Part shown: piece by piece, positions 35,901 to 44,486 of the stretch
Layout: every line of letters begins with the position of its first letter
Position numbering within the stretch: position 1 is the first letter of the stretch
NCBI GenBank assembly: GCA_020027875.1
Contig: JAHRHA010000014.1
Location: 1 to 64,000, forward strand
Direction of reading: 5' to 3'
Length of the DNA: 64,000 bases
From: Micromonosporaceae bacterium
GTDB taxonomy: Bacteria; Actinomycetota; Actinomycetes; Mycobacteriales; Micromonosporaceae
Notes under the pieces: generated by a model
Database searches by the model: none
What the model saw: only the letters and a program-made list of their open reading frames with translations
What the model was told of the DNA's origin: nothing
Made by a program: the position numbers and the translations under genes

Positions 35901-36580
35901 TAGCCGGCCGCCACCACGGCGGTCACCGCGCAGACCAGTCCGGCGTACCGGGTGGCCGGCAGCGAGCGCACGCCGAACAGATCCACATACCACGCGGCGT
36001 AGCCGTCGAGCACCACCAGCAGCAGGCCGAGTCCGGCGAACGTCTCGGCCGTCGCGGTCAGGCCCCGACGCAACGCGAGCAGCGGCGCCCCGAGGGCGAG
36101 GGCGGTCACCACCGCGAGGATGGTGGCGCGGCCGCCGACGCCGAACGTCGCCCAGGCGACCGCCGTGAAGACGATCGCGGCCGTGCCCAGCAGGAGACCG
36201 CCGAGGATGAACAGCACGTTCTGGACGGTCCGGGTCGAGGTCTCCGGCACCCTGGCCGGCGGCGGACCCACCGGCGGCGGACCCACTGGCGGCGGTGCAG
36301 CCGTGGGCGGAGTAGCCGTGGGCGGCGAGCCCGCCGGCGCGGGCGGTCCGGCTGGCGCCGTCGCGATCGCGTGTACCCGCAGCTGACGAGCGACCTCGTC
36401 GCGGCGCAGCCGGGTGGCTCGCAGGATCGAGTCCGCCGCCGCCCACGCCTGGCGGGCCTGTTCGGCCCGCGCGGTGAGGACTCCGATCTCGACGTCAAGA
36501 CGCGCGAGCTCCGCAGTAGATGGATCGCCCGGCCGAGGAGCCGGTATCTCGTCTGGCGGGCCGCCGGGGTGGTGGGTCAT
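32993..36580 (-). CDS. Giant polytopic membrane protein (SCO7613 C-terminal-domain type)
   Basis: 1195 residues from ATG 36580. A cytoplasmic N-terminus with a short coiled coil (STAELARLDVEIGVLTARAE, 18-37) and a PPVGPPPVGPPP proline stretch (about 95-110) precedes some thirty hydrophobic helices of very Ala/Val/Leu-rich sequence. There are no catalytic motifs. It resembles the large actinobacterial proteins annotated by the SCO7613 C-terminal domain. The GGDEF-EAL gene upstream overlaps it by 4 nt, so c-di-GMP signalling and this protein are likely linked. The 186 nt to the carboxypeptidase gene hold nothing I can assign. Confidence 0.75.
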   Translation of the reverse strand: MTHHPGGPPDEIPAPRPGDPSTAELARLDVEIGVLTARAEQARQAWAAADSILRATRLRRDEVARQLRVHAIATAPAGPPAPAGSPPTATPPTAAPPPVGPPPVGPPPARVPETSTRTVQNVLFILGGLLLGTAAIVFTAVAWATFGVGGRATILAVVTALALGAPLLALRRGLTATAETFAGLGLLLVVLDGYAAWYVDLFGVRSLPATRYAGLVCAVTAVVAAGYRALTRLVGPTFAAIVAAQPVLPLVAAEWHPDAAGWSMVAAGVAALNLLVAFRSTRTTLTTGPTTAPTAAAVVATARRTTGWILHAIALSVAALAALIAEVDADTGREAAWAGLAVLMVAVVLAGGAALTRSSAFRALAGCLIVLSGAASASRFVTLAWPTRALVLTAGVVATAAILAALTARLLPAGARPGPGAGALIAAGVLGVVLLGMTLIAAGETVANALPMWHATVTTGARFDWQLLAALGLMTVALLAALAAAGLPRVTWLDAIVASAVLAVLALPGSVALDWWAPSIVDLAGAALLASAAVFARSSRAALVPGLGAAILTVHAVLASLARPENTAAILGAIAVLGVGLGALSRSGRSTVERLAHRRIVGGSATLAGLVALPPAVGAALVSAEVVPWWVGRWTTTAVGLVLCGLVAIRQWWPAFTWYGFAATVCSAVVWPTVVAVSGVEPVGTYAAIELIVLAAALLAITPALTESDTTVTDTDTDTLTDNADRGNTLAVGATIAGLAAIPGALMLAIDVLPAVLQVVALPYSWLSAVWSGVPAGIGLTPPGGLADPVQVTGTDAVALALLAVASATVAYAVRPRIRSAVGGLGVGGPTAILVGLTAAAAPWPAVPAATLLLGLVIIVVAALMRVGPLRATIATTQGVAYVGAGLAGALTVEWATIAALGSTVVAAAAVGAAGRTVSWRVWGWLAAVAAALATAAAAGLAADLRPRDVAFWILAVAAVSLAFGAWLRPRGTESVAVQAAAHAGAVVALLFTVGSTGLAAAVSTLWGVVVGLRALWPGTSRSGRAALTATAAAWELLAWWLLLAGRDVVLVEAYTLPLALVALLAGWAALRARPDLSSWVAYGPALCAAFLPSLAMVLVESGPTAGFPWRRLLLGAGALLVVVAGSVRRRQAPVVVGGVVLGIVALHEVVLAWDLLPRWAPLAVGGLLLVGLAMTYERRRRDLARLRGAVGRMT

Positions 36581-38880
36581 GTCGGCAGTGTGCCGGTCGG
36601 CCCGGGAGTCACGCGTGAGTGCGGATACTCAGCCGCACTCCCACTTGACTGGGTGGGTATAGCGGGTCGTCGGGTCGTGCCGGTTAGCCACAGGTCAACC
36701 TCGGCCCCGGTGAGCGGTACGGAGTAGAGGTAGCCCTGTCCGTACGGGCAGCCCATCTCCGCGAGCAGGTCGCGGTCGGCCGCGGTCTCGATCCCCTCGG
36801 CAATGACCTCCAGACCTAGGGTCAGGGCCAGCCCGACGATGCCGGCGACGAGTGTGCGCTGGCGTTCGGACGTGGTGAGGCTGCCGACGAAGGACTTGTC
36901 GACCTTGATGACGTCGATGGGGGTCTGGAGCAGGTAGCTGAGCGACGAGAACCCGGTCCCGAAGTCGTCGATCGCGAGCCGTACTCCGGCGTCGCTCAGC
37001 GCTGCGAGTTCGGCCCAGACCTGGTCCTCCTCTCGCAGCAGGACACTCTCGGTGAGCTCCAGCATGAGGTGGTCGGGCGGGAGTCCGGCCGCATCCAGCT
37101 CGTGGTCGACGCGCTCGGCGAAGCCCGGTGTGCGGAACTGGCGGGCCGAGACGTTGACGCTGACATAGGGCCCCGGTGGCCGGGCCCGATGCCACTGGGC
37201 CGCGGCGGTGACGGCCGATTGCAGCACGAAGTCGCCGATCGCCTCTATCTGGCCGATCTCCTCGGCCAGTTGGATGAACTCCTCCGGGGGGAGGAGGCCC
37301 CGGGTCGGGTGCCGCCAGCGGACGAGGGCCTCGAGGCCGACGGTCGCGCCGCTGCTCAGCGCCACAATCGGCTGGTACGCCAGCACAAAGGAGCCTGCGG
37401 CCACCGCCCGGTCGAGCTCGGTGCGCAGCCGCATCCGCTCGACCATCGGGCCCAGCAGCTCGGCCCGGTAGCGCCGCCACTGGCCGCGCCCAGCGGCCCG
37501 CGCGGCCTGTAAGGCGAGATCGGCGCCGCCCAGCAGGTCCGCCGGGGCCTCGGCGTCGGCGGTAGTCGCCGCCCCGATGCTGGCCGTGACAACGATCTCT
37601 CGTCCGGCGAATGCGATAGGTACGGCAAGAGCCGCGCCGGTGCGGGCGGCGAATGTCTCGACATCGTCGGGGCGTGCGAGCAGGACCAGGATGGCGAACT
37701 CGTCGCCACCGAAGCGTGCCGCGAGATCGTGGCGACCCAGGATCCGCGACAGCCGACTCGCCACCTCCCCGAGCACCTCGTCGCCGATCGACTGGCCCAT
37801 CGTGTCGTTAAGAATTCGAAACTCGTCGATATCGATGACCAGGACGCCGACCGTAGGGCCGCCGGTGCGCGACTGCTCGGTGGCCACGGCCAGCCGATCC
37901 GAGAACAAGGCCCGGTTGGCTAGGCCGGTGAGCGTGTCGTGATGCCCCCGGTGCGCCAACGAGCGCCGGTGGTTGTTCGCGGCGTCGACCAGCCGCCACA
38001 GGTTGAGCAGGAAGACGATCGATGCGACGAGGGCGATGAGAACCCCGTGTTCGACCTGACCGGTAACCGCCTCGCCAAGCAGCAACGTCGGAGCAGCGAG
38101 GGAGGTTAGGACGAGAACCAGCAGGCGGCGAGCGGTCAGCTCGCGATCGGGGAGGGCCTCCGGCTCGGTGAGCCGGGCCATGGACGGGTGCAGGCCAGCG
38201 GCCCCCCACATCGCATAGAAGGCCAACCAGCCCAGGTCGGCCGGTGTCCCGGTCTCCCATGGATCGATGGCGATGGTCAGGGCGTAGAGCACGTCCGCGA
38301 GCAGCCGGCTCGCCGTGCCGGCCATGAGCAGGGCGATCGCTGCGGTGCGCCGCCGCGCCATCAGCAGGCGCACGCCGGCGGCCAGCAGCAGCGCGTCACC
38401 CATCGGGAAGACGGCCAGCACCGCCTCGTCCAGGCTGGACACGGACTGCATGTACGGCCGGGCGAGGCCTACCCAGGTGAGCAACGCCAGGACCAGGGTC
38501 ACTGTGAATGTGTCGACCAGTCCCGCGCGATCTCGACTGGCACTGCCCGAACGCCCCAGCTGTAGCAGCCCCGCCGTGGTCACCGGGAACATGGCGAAGT
38601 AGAGCAGGTCAACCGCCGAGGTCAGCGCCGTCGATGAGGGGTCGCGGACGAGGAAGTACAGCACATCGCCAGTCGCCGAGATGAGCACGCCGGCCGCCAT
38701 GAGTCCCCAGGGCCAGAGCCGCCTTGGGCCGTGGCGCATGACCCCGGTGACGATACCGGCCGCGCTGAGGAGTCCAACACCGCCCCAGAGCAGCGGTCGG
38801 AACGACGGCAGGGCGAAGATGCCGACGGTGAGACCGGACATCCCCGCCCAGTAGCAGGCCATGACGCCGCGCGTCGACAC
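36577..38880 (-). CDS. Membrane-bound GGDEF-EAL bifunctional c-di-GMP enzyme
   Basis: 767 residues. An N-terminal sensor region of eight or nine helices (1-300) is followed by a GGDEF domain (about 305-470) with intact GGDEF (391-395) but no RxxD inhibitory site (GRHD instead). An EAL domain (485-735) has EAL (517-519), the NVSARQF segment, catalytic DDFGTG (638-643) and KVDKSFV. Both synthesis and hydrolysis of c-di-GMP look possible, under a membrane-sensed signal. It overlaps the 1195-residue gene by 4 nt and forms an operon with it. Confidence 0.92.
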   Translation of the reverse strand: MSTRGVMACYWAGMSGLTVGIFALPSFRPLLWGGVGLLSAAGIVTGVMRHGPRRLWPWGLMAAGVLISATGDVLYFLVRDPSSTALTSAVDLLYFAMFPVTTAGLLQLGRSGSASRDRAGLVDTFTVTLVLALLTWVGLARPYMQSVSSLDEAVLAVFPMGDALLLAAGVRLLMARRRTAAIALLMAGTASRLLADVLYALTIAIDPWETGTPADLGWLAFYAMWGAAGLHPSMARLTEPEALPDRELTARRLLVLVLTSLAAPTLLLGEAVTGQVEHGVLIALVASIVFLLNLWRLVDAANNHRRSLAHRGHHDTLTGLANRALFSDRLAVATEQSRTGGPTVGVLVIDIDEFRILNDTMGQSIGDEVLGEVASRLSRILGRHDLAARFGGDEFAILVLLARPDDVETFAARTGAALAVPIAFAGREIVVTASIGAATTADAEAPADLLGGADLALQAARAAGRGQWRRYRAELLGPMVERMRLRTELDRAVAAGSFVLAYQPIVALSSGATVGLEALVRWRHPTRGLLPPEEFIQLAEEIGQIEAIGDFVLQSAVTAAAQWHRARPPGPYVSVNVSARQFRTPGFAERVDHELDAAGLPPDHLMLELTESVLLREEDQVWAELAALSDAGVRLAIDDFGTGFSSLSYLLQTPIDVIKVDKSFVGSLTTSERQRTLVAGIVGLALTLGLEVIAEGIETAADRDLLAEMGCPYGQGYLYSVPLTGAEVDLWLTGTTRRPAIPTQSSGSAAEYPHSRVTPGPTGTLPT

Positions 38881-39023
38881 GGTCCTCCCCCTACCGTCGG
38901 CAATATGCCAATAGTCGGTTTACCAGCCGCCCGGTTCCTTGACTATCGCCTCAGCGGACAGCGGTCTCGGTCCATGGGTCGGGGGCCTTGCTGGTCGTCG
39001 GTGTGCGGGGGGACGATCAGACC

Positions 39024-40514
39024 ATGGTTGCGGCATCGGCGCCGGCGGCGGTAGACGTGCTCGCGGCGAGGCTGCGGGCCGAACTGGGCGACGCCGCGGT
39101 GGTGACCGAGGAGGCGGCCCGGCGGACGTACGAGTGCGATGGCCTGGCCCATTTCCGGGCCGTTCCGGCGCTGGTTGTCCTGCCAGAGAGCGCGGAGCAG
39201 GTCCAGACGGTCGTGCGGGCCTGCCGCGACGAGGGCGTTGCTTGGGTCGCCCGGGGCTCGGGCACGGGTCTGTCCGGTGGCGCCTTGCCATTGGTGGACG
39301 GCGTACTGATCGTAACGAGTCGAATGCGGCGCATTGTCCAGATCGACCTGTCGAACGGGCGGGCCATCCTCGAACCGGGTGTCGTCAACCTCGCGGTGAG
39401 CCGTGCGGTCTCCGACGATGGCTGGTTCTATGCCCCTGATCCCTCCAGCCAGCTCGTCTGTTCGATCGGTGGCAACGTCGCGGAGAACTCCGGCGGGGCG
39501 CATTGCGTCAAATACGGCTTCACGGTGCATCACGTGACCGGGCTTGAGATCTGTACCTCGGACGGAGAACTGGTGTGGCTGGGTGCGGGCCAGGCGGCCG
39601 AAGCGCCCGGATTTGACCTGGTGGGCGTCTTCGTTGGCTCTGAGGGAACCCTGGGCATCGCCACCAAGGTGGCGGTGCGCCTGCTGCGCCAGCCCGAGGC
39701 GGTGACGACGCTGCTGGCGGCCTTCGGCACCGTGGCCGACGCTGGGGCCGCCACCAGCGCGGTCATCGCGGCTGGCCTCACTCCGGCCGCGGCCGAGATC
39801 ATGGACGCGTTGGCGATTGAGGCGGCCGAGCAGGCCGTGGCGTGCTCGTACCCCGCTGGGGCCGGCGCGGTCCTCATCGTTGAGCTGGACGGCCCCGCCG
39901 TTGAGGTCGCGGCAGAGGAGGCGACTGTACGCAAGTTGTGCGATGGCGCGGGTGCCTTCGAAATCCGCGTCGCGGCCGACAGTGCGGAGCGCGCCGAGAT
40001 CTGGAAGGGCCGCAAGTCGGCCTTCGCTGCGGTCGGACGGATCAGTCCTAACTACATTGTCCAGGATGGAGTGATACCGCGTACCGCGCTGGCCGAGGTC
40101 CTGGCGGAGATCGACGCGCTCGCGGCGGCGTCTGGCATACGGGTGGCCAACGTCTTCCACGCGGGGGACGGCAACCTGCACCCGCTCGTGCTCTATGACG
40201 CGACCGTGCCGGGGGAGTACGAGACGGCCCAGCGGGTGTCCGGGGCCATCCTCGACCTGTGCGTGGCGCGCGGCGGCTCCATCACCGGGGAACACGGCGT
40301 CGGCGTCGACAAGGCCGACAAGCTGCCGAGAATGTTCTCCGGTGACGACCTCGAGACGATGCAACTCGTGCGGTGCGCCTTCGACCCCACGGGCCTGGCC
40401 AACCCCGGCAAGGTTTTCCCCACGCCGCGGCTGTGTGGAGAGCCACCCCGACCCCGAGCCGCGGGCGACCTGGCCTCGCAGTCGCGTCAACAGGCCGGCG
40501 TGTTGGCATGGTGA
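39024..40514 (+). CDS. glcD: Glycolate oxidase subunit GlcD (FAD-linked oxidase)
   Basis: 496 residues from ATG 39024. PCMH-type FAD domain (WVARGSGTGLSGGALPLVDG, then SIGGNVAENSGGAHCVKYGF) and a C-terminal FAD-oxidase domain with NVFHAGDGNLHPLVLYD and GSITGEHGVGVDKADKLPRM. This is the catalytic subunit that oxidises glycolate or D-lactate. Head of glcDEF: 7 nt to glcE. It starts 143 nt from the divergent GGDEF-EAL gene, so the promoters may be shared. Confidence 0.92.
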   Translation: MVAASAPAAVDVLAARLRAELGDAAVVTEEAARRTYECDGLAHFRAVPALVVLPESAEQVQTVVRACRDEGVAWVARGSGTGLSGGALPLVDGVLIVTSRMRRIVQIDLSNGRAILEPGVVNLAVSRAVSDDGWFYAPDPSSQLVCSIGGNVAENSGGAHCVKYGFTVHHVTGLEICTSDGELVWLGAGQAAEAPGFDLVGVFVGSEGTLGIATKVAVRLLRQPEAVTTLLAAFGTVADAGAATSAVIAAGLTPAAAEIMDALAIEAAEQAVACSYPAGAGAVLIVELDGPAVEVAAEEATVRKLCDGAGAFEIRVAADSAERAEIWKGRKSAFAAVGRISPNYIVQDGVIPRTALAEVLAEIDALAAASGIRVANVFHAGDGNLHPLVLYDATVPGEYETAQRVSGAILDLCVARGGSITGEHGVGVDKADKLPRMFSGDDLETMQLVRCAFDPTGLANPGKVFPTPRLCGEPPRPRAAGDLASQSRQQAGVLAW

Positions 40515-40521
40515 CGGCCGC

Positions 40522-41664
40522 ATGGTGACCGTGGTTGCGCCAACGTCCGCGACCGAGGCGGCCGAGGTCATGCGGGCCGCGGTTTCGGACGAGCTGACGG
40601 TGCTTCCCCGAGGTGCCGGCACGAAGGCGCATTGGGGTGGCACGCAGTCGAATGTGGACATCGTGCTGGACACGCGCCGCATGCACGGTGTGACGGCGCA
40701 CGAGCCGGGCGATCTCGTGGCGACCGTTAGAGCCGGGACGCCGCTGCGCGACGTACAGGCGGTGCTCGGCCTCGCCGGCCAACGACTGGCCCTGGAGGCG
40801 GGTTTCACCGAGGCGACCGTTGGCGGCGTCCTCGCCGCGGGTGAGGCCGGGCCGCTGCGGCTGCGTCACGGCTCAGGGAGGGATCTGCTGATTGGGGTGG
40901 AGTTCGTGCGGGCCGACGGCGTCGTCGCCCGCTCCGGCGGGCGCGTCGTCAAGAACGTCGCCGGGTACGACATGGGCCGGCTGCTGTGCGGTTCGTACGG
41001 CACCCTCGCCGTCATCACCTCCGCCACGTTTCGGCTGCATCCGCTGCCGCCGGCCCGGACCTGGGTGTCCCGCCCGGTGGGCACTCTGGACGAGATGGCC
41101 GACCTCGTGGGCGAGGTGATGAGTGCGCGGGTCAGCCCTTCCTCGGTCGAGATCGATCTGCGCGGGACGTCCGGCACTCTGGCGGCGCTCATCGAGGGTT
41201 CGCGGGCCGGGGTCGACGCCCGAGCCGAGACGGCGACCAGACAACTTGGAGGTGGGGCGGTGATCGGCGATGAGCCGGCGTGGTGGGGCCGCTACCCGTT
41301 CGCCCCCGACGACGTCGCCGTCAAGCTGGCCGCGCCTGTCGGCCCTCTCGGGTCGGTGCTAGGCGCGTTGAGAGCCGCGGCCGGGCCGGGCGTCGCGGTC
41401 CGCGGCTCGGCCGGTACCGGGGTTCTCTACGCCGCTCTGCCCGGTTCGACCTCGGCGGAGCACCTTCATTCGACGCTGGCGGCGCTGCGCTCCGCGCTAG
41501 CCGAGGCCGGCGGTTCGTGCGTGGTGCTGGCCGCGCCGCCCTCCATCCGGGATGAGATCGATCTGTGGGGACCGGTGCCCGGCCTCGCGCTGATGCGCCG
41601 GATCAAGGACCAGTTCGACCCGGCGCGCCGGCTGGCGTCGGGACGCTTCGTCGGGGGCATCTGA
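40522..41664 (+). CDS. glcE: Glycolate oxidase FAD-binding subunit GlcE
   Basis: 380 residues from ATG 40522. FAD-binding segments LPRGAGTKAHWGGTQSNVDI, GGVLAAGEAGPLRLRHGSGR and GRVVKNVAGYDMGRLLCGSY are typical of GlcE. Its stop overlaps the glcF ATG (TGATG). Works with GlcD and GlcF as a membrane-associated flavin/Fe-S dehydrogenase. Confidence 0.9.
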   Translation: MVTVVAPTSATEAAEVMRAAVSDELTVLPRGAGTKAHWGGTQSNVDIVLDTRRMHGVTAHEPGDLVATVRAGTPLRDVQAVLGLAGQRLALEAGFTEATVGGVLAAGEAGPLRLRHGSGRDLLIGVEFVRADGVVARSGGRVVKNVAGYDMGRLLCGSYGTLAVITSATFRLHPLPPARTWVSRPVGTLDEMADLVGEVMSARVSPSSVEIDLRGTSGTLAALIEGSRAGVDARAETATRQLGGGAVIGDEPAWWGRYPFAPDDVAVKLAAPVGPLGSVLGALRAAAGPGVAVRGSAGTGVLYAALPGSTSAEHLHSTLAALRSALAEAGGSCVVLAAPPSIRDEIDLWGPVPGLALMRRIKDQFDPARRLASGRFVGGI

Positions 41665-42938
41665 TGGATCTGCGAGCGCTCACGGATACGTGTGTCCACT
41701 GTGGCTTCTGCCTGCCCGCCTGCCCGACCTATCAGCTCTGGGGCGAGGAGATGGACTCGCCGCGTGGCCGGATCCACCTCGTGCGCCAGGTCCTCGACGG
41801 CGCGGACCTCTCCGAGGCCGTCGCCGGGCATCTCGACGCCTGCCTGGGCTGCCTCGCCTGCCTGCCGGCATGCCCCTCGGGCGTGCGCTACGACCAGATC
41901 ATCGAGGAGGCGCGGGTACTCGTCGAGACGCGGGCACCGCGAGGGCCGGTGGATCGAGCGCTGCGGGCCGGCATCTTCGCCCTGTTCCCGTACCCGAGGC
42001 GCATGGTCGCCCTGCGCGGACCGTTGTCGCTCGGGACTCGCCTGCGGCTGACGGGGCTGGCAAGACGCCTGCATCCCACTATCGGGGCCATGGCGGAGCT
42101 TGCGCCGCCGGTGCGCCCGCGGGTCGCGTTGCCGGCCCGGGTCGCGGCCAGACCGGGTGGCCGGCCCGGTCCGGCGCGCGCCGTGGTCGGCCTGCTCACC
42201 GGATGCGTGCAGTCGGCCTTCTTCTCCCACGTCTCTGCGGCAACGGTGCGAGTGCTCTCGCTCGAGGGCTGCGACGTGGTGATCCCGCGCGGGCAGGGGT
42301 GCTGCGGTGCGCTGGCTCGCCACGCCGGTCGATCTCGGCAGGCAATGCGACAGGCCCGCCGGACGATCGCAGCGTTCGAGCGGACGGGCGTGGACACCAT
42401 CGTCACCGACGCGGCCGGCTGCGGCTCCGCGATGAAGGGGTACGCCGAGTTGTTGCGCGACGACCCGAAATGGGGCCCAAGGGGGGCCGACTTCGCGGCC
42501 AAGGTACGCGACGTCACAGAGGTGTTGGTGGGGCTGGGCGAGCCGCTGGCCACCCGTCATCCGGTGCCGCTGACCGTGGCGTACCACGACGCGTGTCACC
42601 TCTCCAACGGTCAGGGTGTGCGGGCGCAGCCCCGCGAACTGCTGCGAGGCATCCCCGGACTTCGGTTGGTGTCTGCTGTGGACAGTGAGGTCTGTTGTGG
42701 CTCTGCAGGCGTCTACAACCTGTTGGAGCCTGAACCGGCGGCCGAGCTTGGCGCGCGCAAGGCGGCGGGGCTCAGGGCGACCGGCGCGGATGTTGTCGTC
42801 GCCGGAAACCCGGGCTGCCTGTTGCAGATTGCCGCCGCACTTCGCCGCGACGGCGGCACCCCCATCCCGACCATGCACACCGCCGAACTGCTGGCCGCCT
42901 CCCTCACCAGCACCCCACCCCTCTCCCGTCGATCATGA
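41664..42938 (+). CDS. glcF: Glycolate oxidase Fe-S subunit GlcF
   Basis: 424 residues from ATG 41664. Two CxxCxxCxxxCP clusters (Cys10/13/16/20 and Cys60/63/66/70) bind [4Fe-4S] centres. Two CCG domains follow (GQGCCGALARHAG and SEVCCGSAGVYN). It passes electrons from GlcDE to the respiratory chain. The last four codons, including the TGA, lie inside copy 4 of the dispersed hairpin element, so the element insertion or expansion set the present C-terminus (SRRS). Confidence 0.92.
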   Translation: MDLRALTDTCVHCGFCLPACPTYQLWGEEMDSPRGRIHLVRQVLDGADLSEAVAGHLDACLGCLACLPACPSGVRYDQIIEEARVLVETRAPRGPVDRALRAGIFALFPYPRRMVALRGPLSLGTRLRLTGLARRLHPTIGAMAELAPPVRPRVALPARVAARPGGRPGPARAVVGLLTGCVQSAFFSHVSAATVRVLSLEGCDVVIPRGQGCCGALARHAGRSRQAMRQARRTIAAFERTGVDTIVTDAAGCGSAMKGYAELLRDDPKWGPRGADFAAKVRDVTEVLVGLGEPLATRHPVPLTVAYHDACHLSNGQGVRAQPRELLRGIPGLRLVSAVDSEVCCGSAGVYNLLEPEPAAELGARKAAGLRATGADVVVAGNPGCLLQIAAALRRDGGTPIPTMHTAELLAASLTSTPPLSRRS

Positions 42939-43003
42939 CCTGGAGGTCATGATCGACGGCTTTTCGCGACGGTCAGACCGTGATCACGGCGATCTTGGTT
43001 GGT
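42926..43003 (+). repeat. Dispersed intergenic hairpin element, copy 4 (plus orientation)
   Basis: Perfect 16-bp arms at 42926-42941 and 42944-42959 around a GG loop, then TTTTCGCGACGGTCAG and GTGATCACGGCGATCTTG. It differs from copy 3 in the lower stem by a compensated pair (C-G to T-A). It contains the glcF stop codon and ends exactly at the 3' end of the convergent PAC2 gene. Confidence 0.9.
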
Positions 43004-43920
43004 CAGCTGGGCGGCTGATCGGGGCGGGTCTGCTCGGCGAGGAAGCGCTCCAGTTCCGCGCCGAGTTCGTCGGCGGTTGGGAGCGGTCCGGTCTGCCCCC
43101 CGAGCAGGTTCGCGCCTTCCTGACCGCGCACGAAGGCGTCGTACTGCTCCTCGAGCGACCGGACGACGGAGGCGGCCTCGTCGGCCTGGGCGATCTGCTG
43201 GTCGATCTCGGCGCGGGCGACGTCGGCGGCGGCCCGCAGCTCTTCGGTGGGCAGCAGCAGCCCGGTGGCCTTCGACACGGCGGTCAGCAGCCGCTCGGCC
43301 GCCGCGGGGTACTCGGCCTGGGCGAGGTAATGCGGCACGTGAACGGCGAAACCCATGGCGTCGCGCCCGCTCTGGCCGAGCCGATACTCCAGGAGGTGAC
43401 CCGCGCCACCCGGCACCTGGACCCGGCGCAGCCACGGCTCGTAGCCGACGATGAGGTCGCGCCGGGTCGCGTGTGCCGTGATGCCGGTCGGTCGCGTGTG
43501 CGGCACGGCCATGGGGATCGAGTTGAACCCCACGGTCAGGCGGACGCCCAGTTGGTCAATGAGGGAGGTCATCGCGGCGGTGAACCGCTCCCACTGCAGG
43601 TCCGGCTCGGGGCCGGCCAACAGCAGGAACGGTGTGTTCGAGCTGTCGTGGAGCAGGTGCAGCGCGAGCGTCGGCTCCTCGTAGCTCTCCCAGTGATCCT
43701 CGACGAAGAGCATGATCGGCCGTCGCGATCGGTAGTCGAGTAGGGCGTCGATGTCGAATGTGGCGACGATCCGGCCCGGCAGCTTCGTGAGCAGGTGCTC
43801 TCGGGCGAGCCGGCCAGCCGAGCCGGCGTCCACAAAGCCGGTGAGTGCCTGGATCAGCACGGGCCGGCCCAGGTCGGGCACGTCACCTGCGAGCTGATAG
43901 AGCTCCTGCGGATCGGGCAC
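43003..43920 (-). CDS. PAC2-family protein (proteasome-assembly-chaperone-like)
   Basis: 305 residues from GTG 43920 (GGAG 5 nt upstream). Conserved PAC2 text RPVLIQALTGFVDAGSAGRL, then MLFVEDHWESYEEPTLALHL and a G-rich GFNSIPMAVPHTRPTGITAH, followed by a helical C-terminal part (190-290). Actinobacterial PAC2 proteins are widespread, and their relation to proteasome assembly is by fold only. It is monocistronic. Confidence 0.87.
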   Translation of the reverse strand: MPDPQELYQLAGDVPDLGRPVLIQALTGFVDAGSAGRLAREHLLTKLPGRIVATFDIDALLDYRSRRPIMLFVEDHWESYEEPTLALHLLHDSSNTPFLLLAGPEPDLQWERFTAAMTSLIDQLGVRLTVGFNSIPMAVPHTRPTGITAHATRRDLIVGYEPWLRRVQVPGGAGHLLEYRLGQSGRDAMGFAVHVPHYLAQAEYPAAAERLLTAVSKATGLLLPTEELRAAADVARAEIDQQIAQADEAASVVRSLEEQYDAFVRGQEGANLLGGQTGPLPTADELGAELERFLAEQTRPDQPPS

Positions 43921-44131
43921 GGTCGCTCCTGAATGAGGTGGTCGCGTCTACCACATTCCTACCGCATGCCACCGCTTGACCGTCGAGCGCAGCCGCCAGA
44001 GGCTCCCGGCGGCGCGCAATCGGGATGCGAACCGCGCACCCGGCCTGATAACTTACAATCATGATCTCCTGAGGACTGCGCGCCCGGGGGCGCCATGTTG
44101 TCCAGACCCAACACGTCCAGGAGGTATCACC

Positions 44132-44461
44132 ATGCCTGCCAAACGCAGTACCAAGCGCACCGATCCGGGGTCGGCTGAGGGAGGGCGCCCGGAGGCCGTG
44201 GCGTCGCCGCCCGACTCCGCCCCAGGACGGTCAGATCAGGCCGATGCTGCGACCGAGCCCGAGCCCGGCGCCGCGACCGAGCCCGAGCCCGGGGCAGCGA
44301 CCGAGCCCGAGACCGAGGCCGCGCCGCTCAACCGGGCTGAGCGCCGCGCACGCGGCAAGGGCGGTATGCAGCCAAAGCCGGCCGGCCGGGGTAAGGTCGC
44401 CGGCGGCCACGGTCCGGCCCACACCCAACGCATGTGGTCCAACCGCAGAAGCGGCGGCTGA
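44132..44461 (+). CDS. Small basic protein with an ATEPEPGA repeat, function unknown
   Basis: 109 residues, ATG 44132 with AGGAGGT upstream. A low-complexity middle contains two perfect ATEPEPGA units plus a third variant (ATEPETEA), encoded by 24-nt tandem repeats. A conserved-looking basic C-terminus follows (LNRAERRARGKGG then HTQRMWSNRRSGG). It is probably disordered and may bind nucleic acid. It lies 25 nt before lysX in the same direction. Confidence 0.65.
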   Translation: MPAKRSTKRTDPGSAEGGRPEAVASPPDSAPGRSDQADAATEPEPGAATEPEPGAATEPETEAAPLNRAERRARGKGGMQPKPAGRGKVAGGHGPAHTQRMWSNRRSGG

Positions 44462-44486
44462 GCACCCGCGGGTGAGACAGTGGGAC

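Noticed and set aside
33000-36580. Many long plus-strand frames opposite the giant membrane gene
   Set aside because: GC-rich third positions keep the opposite strand open; they have no starts with ribosome-binding sites and no recognisable motifs.
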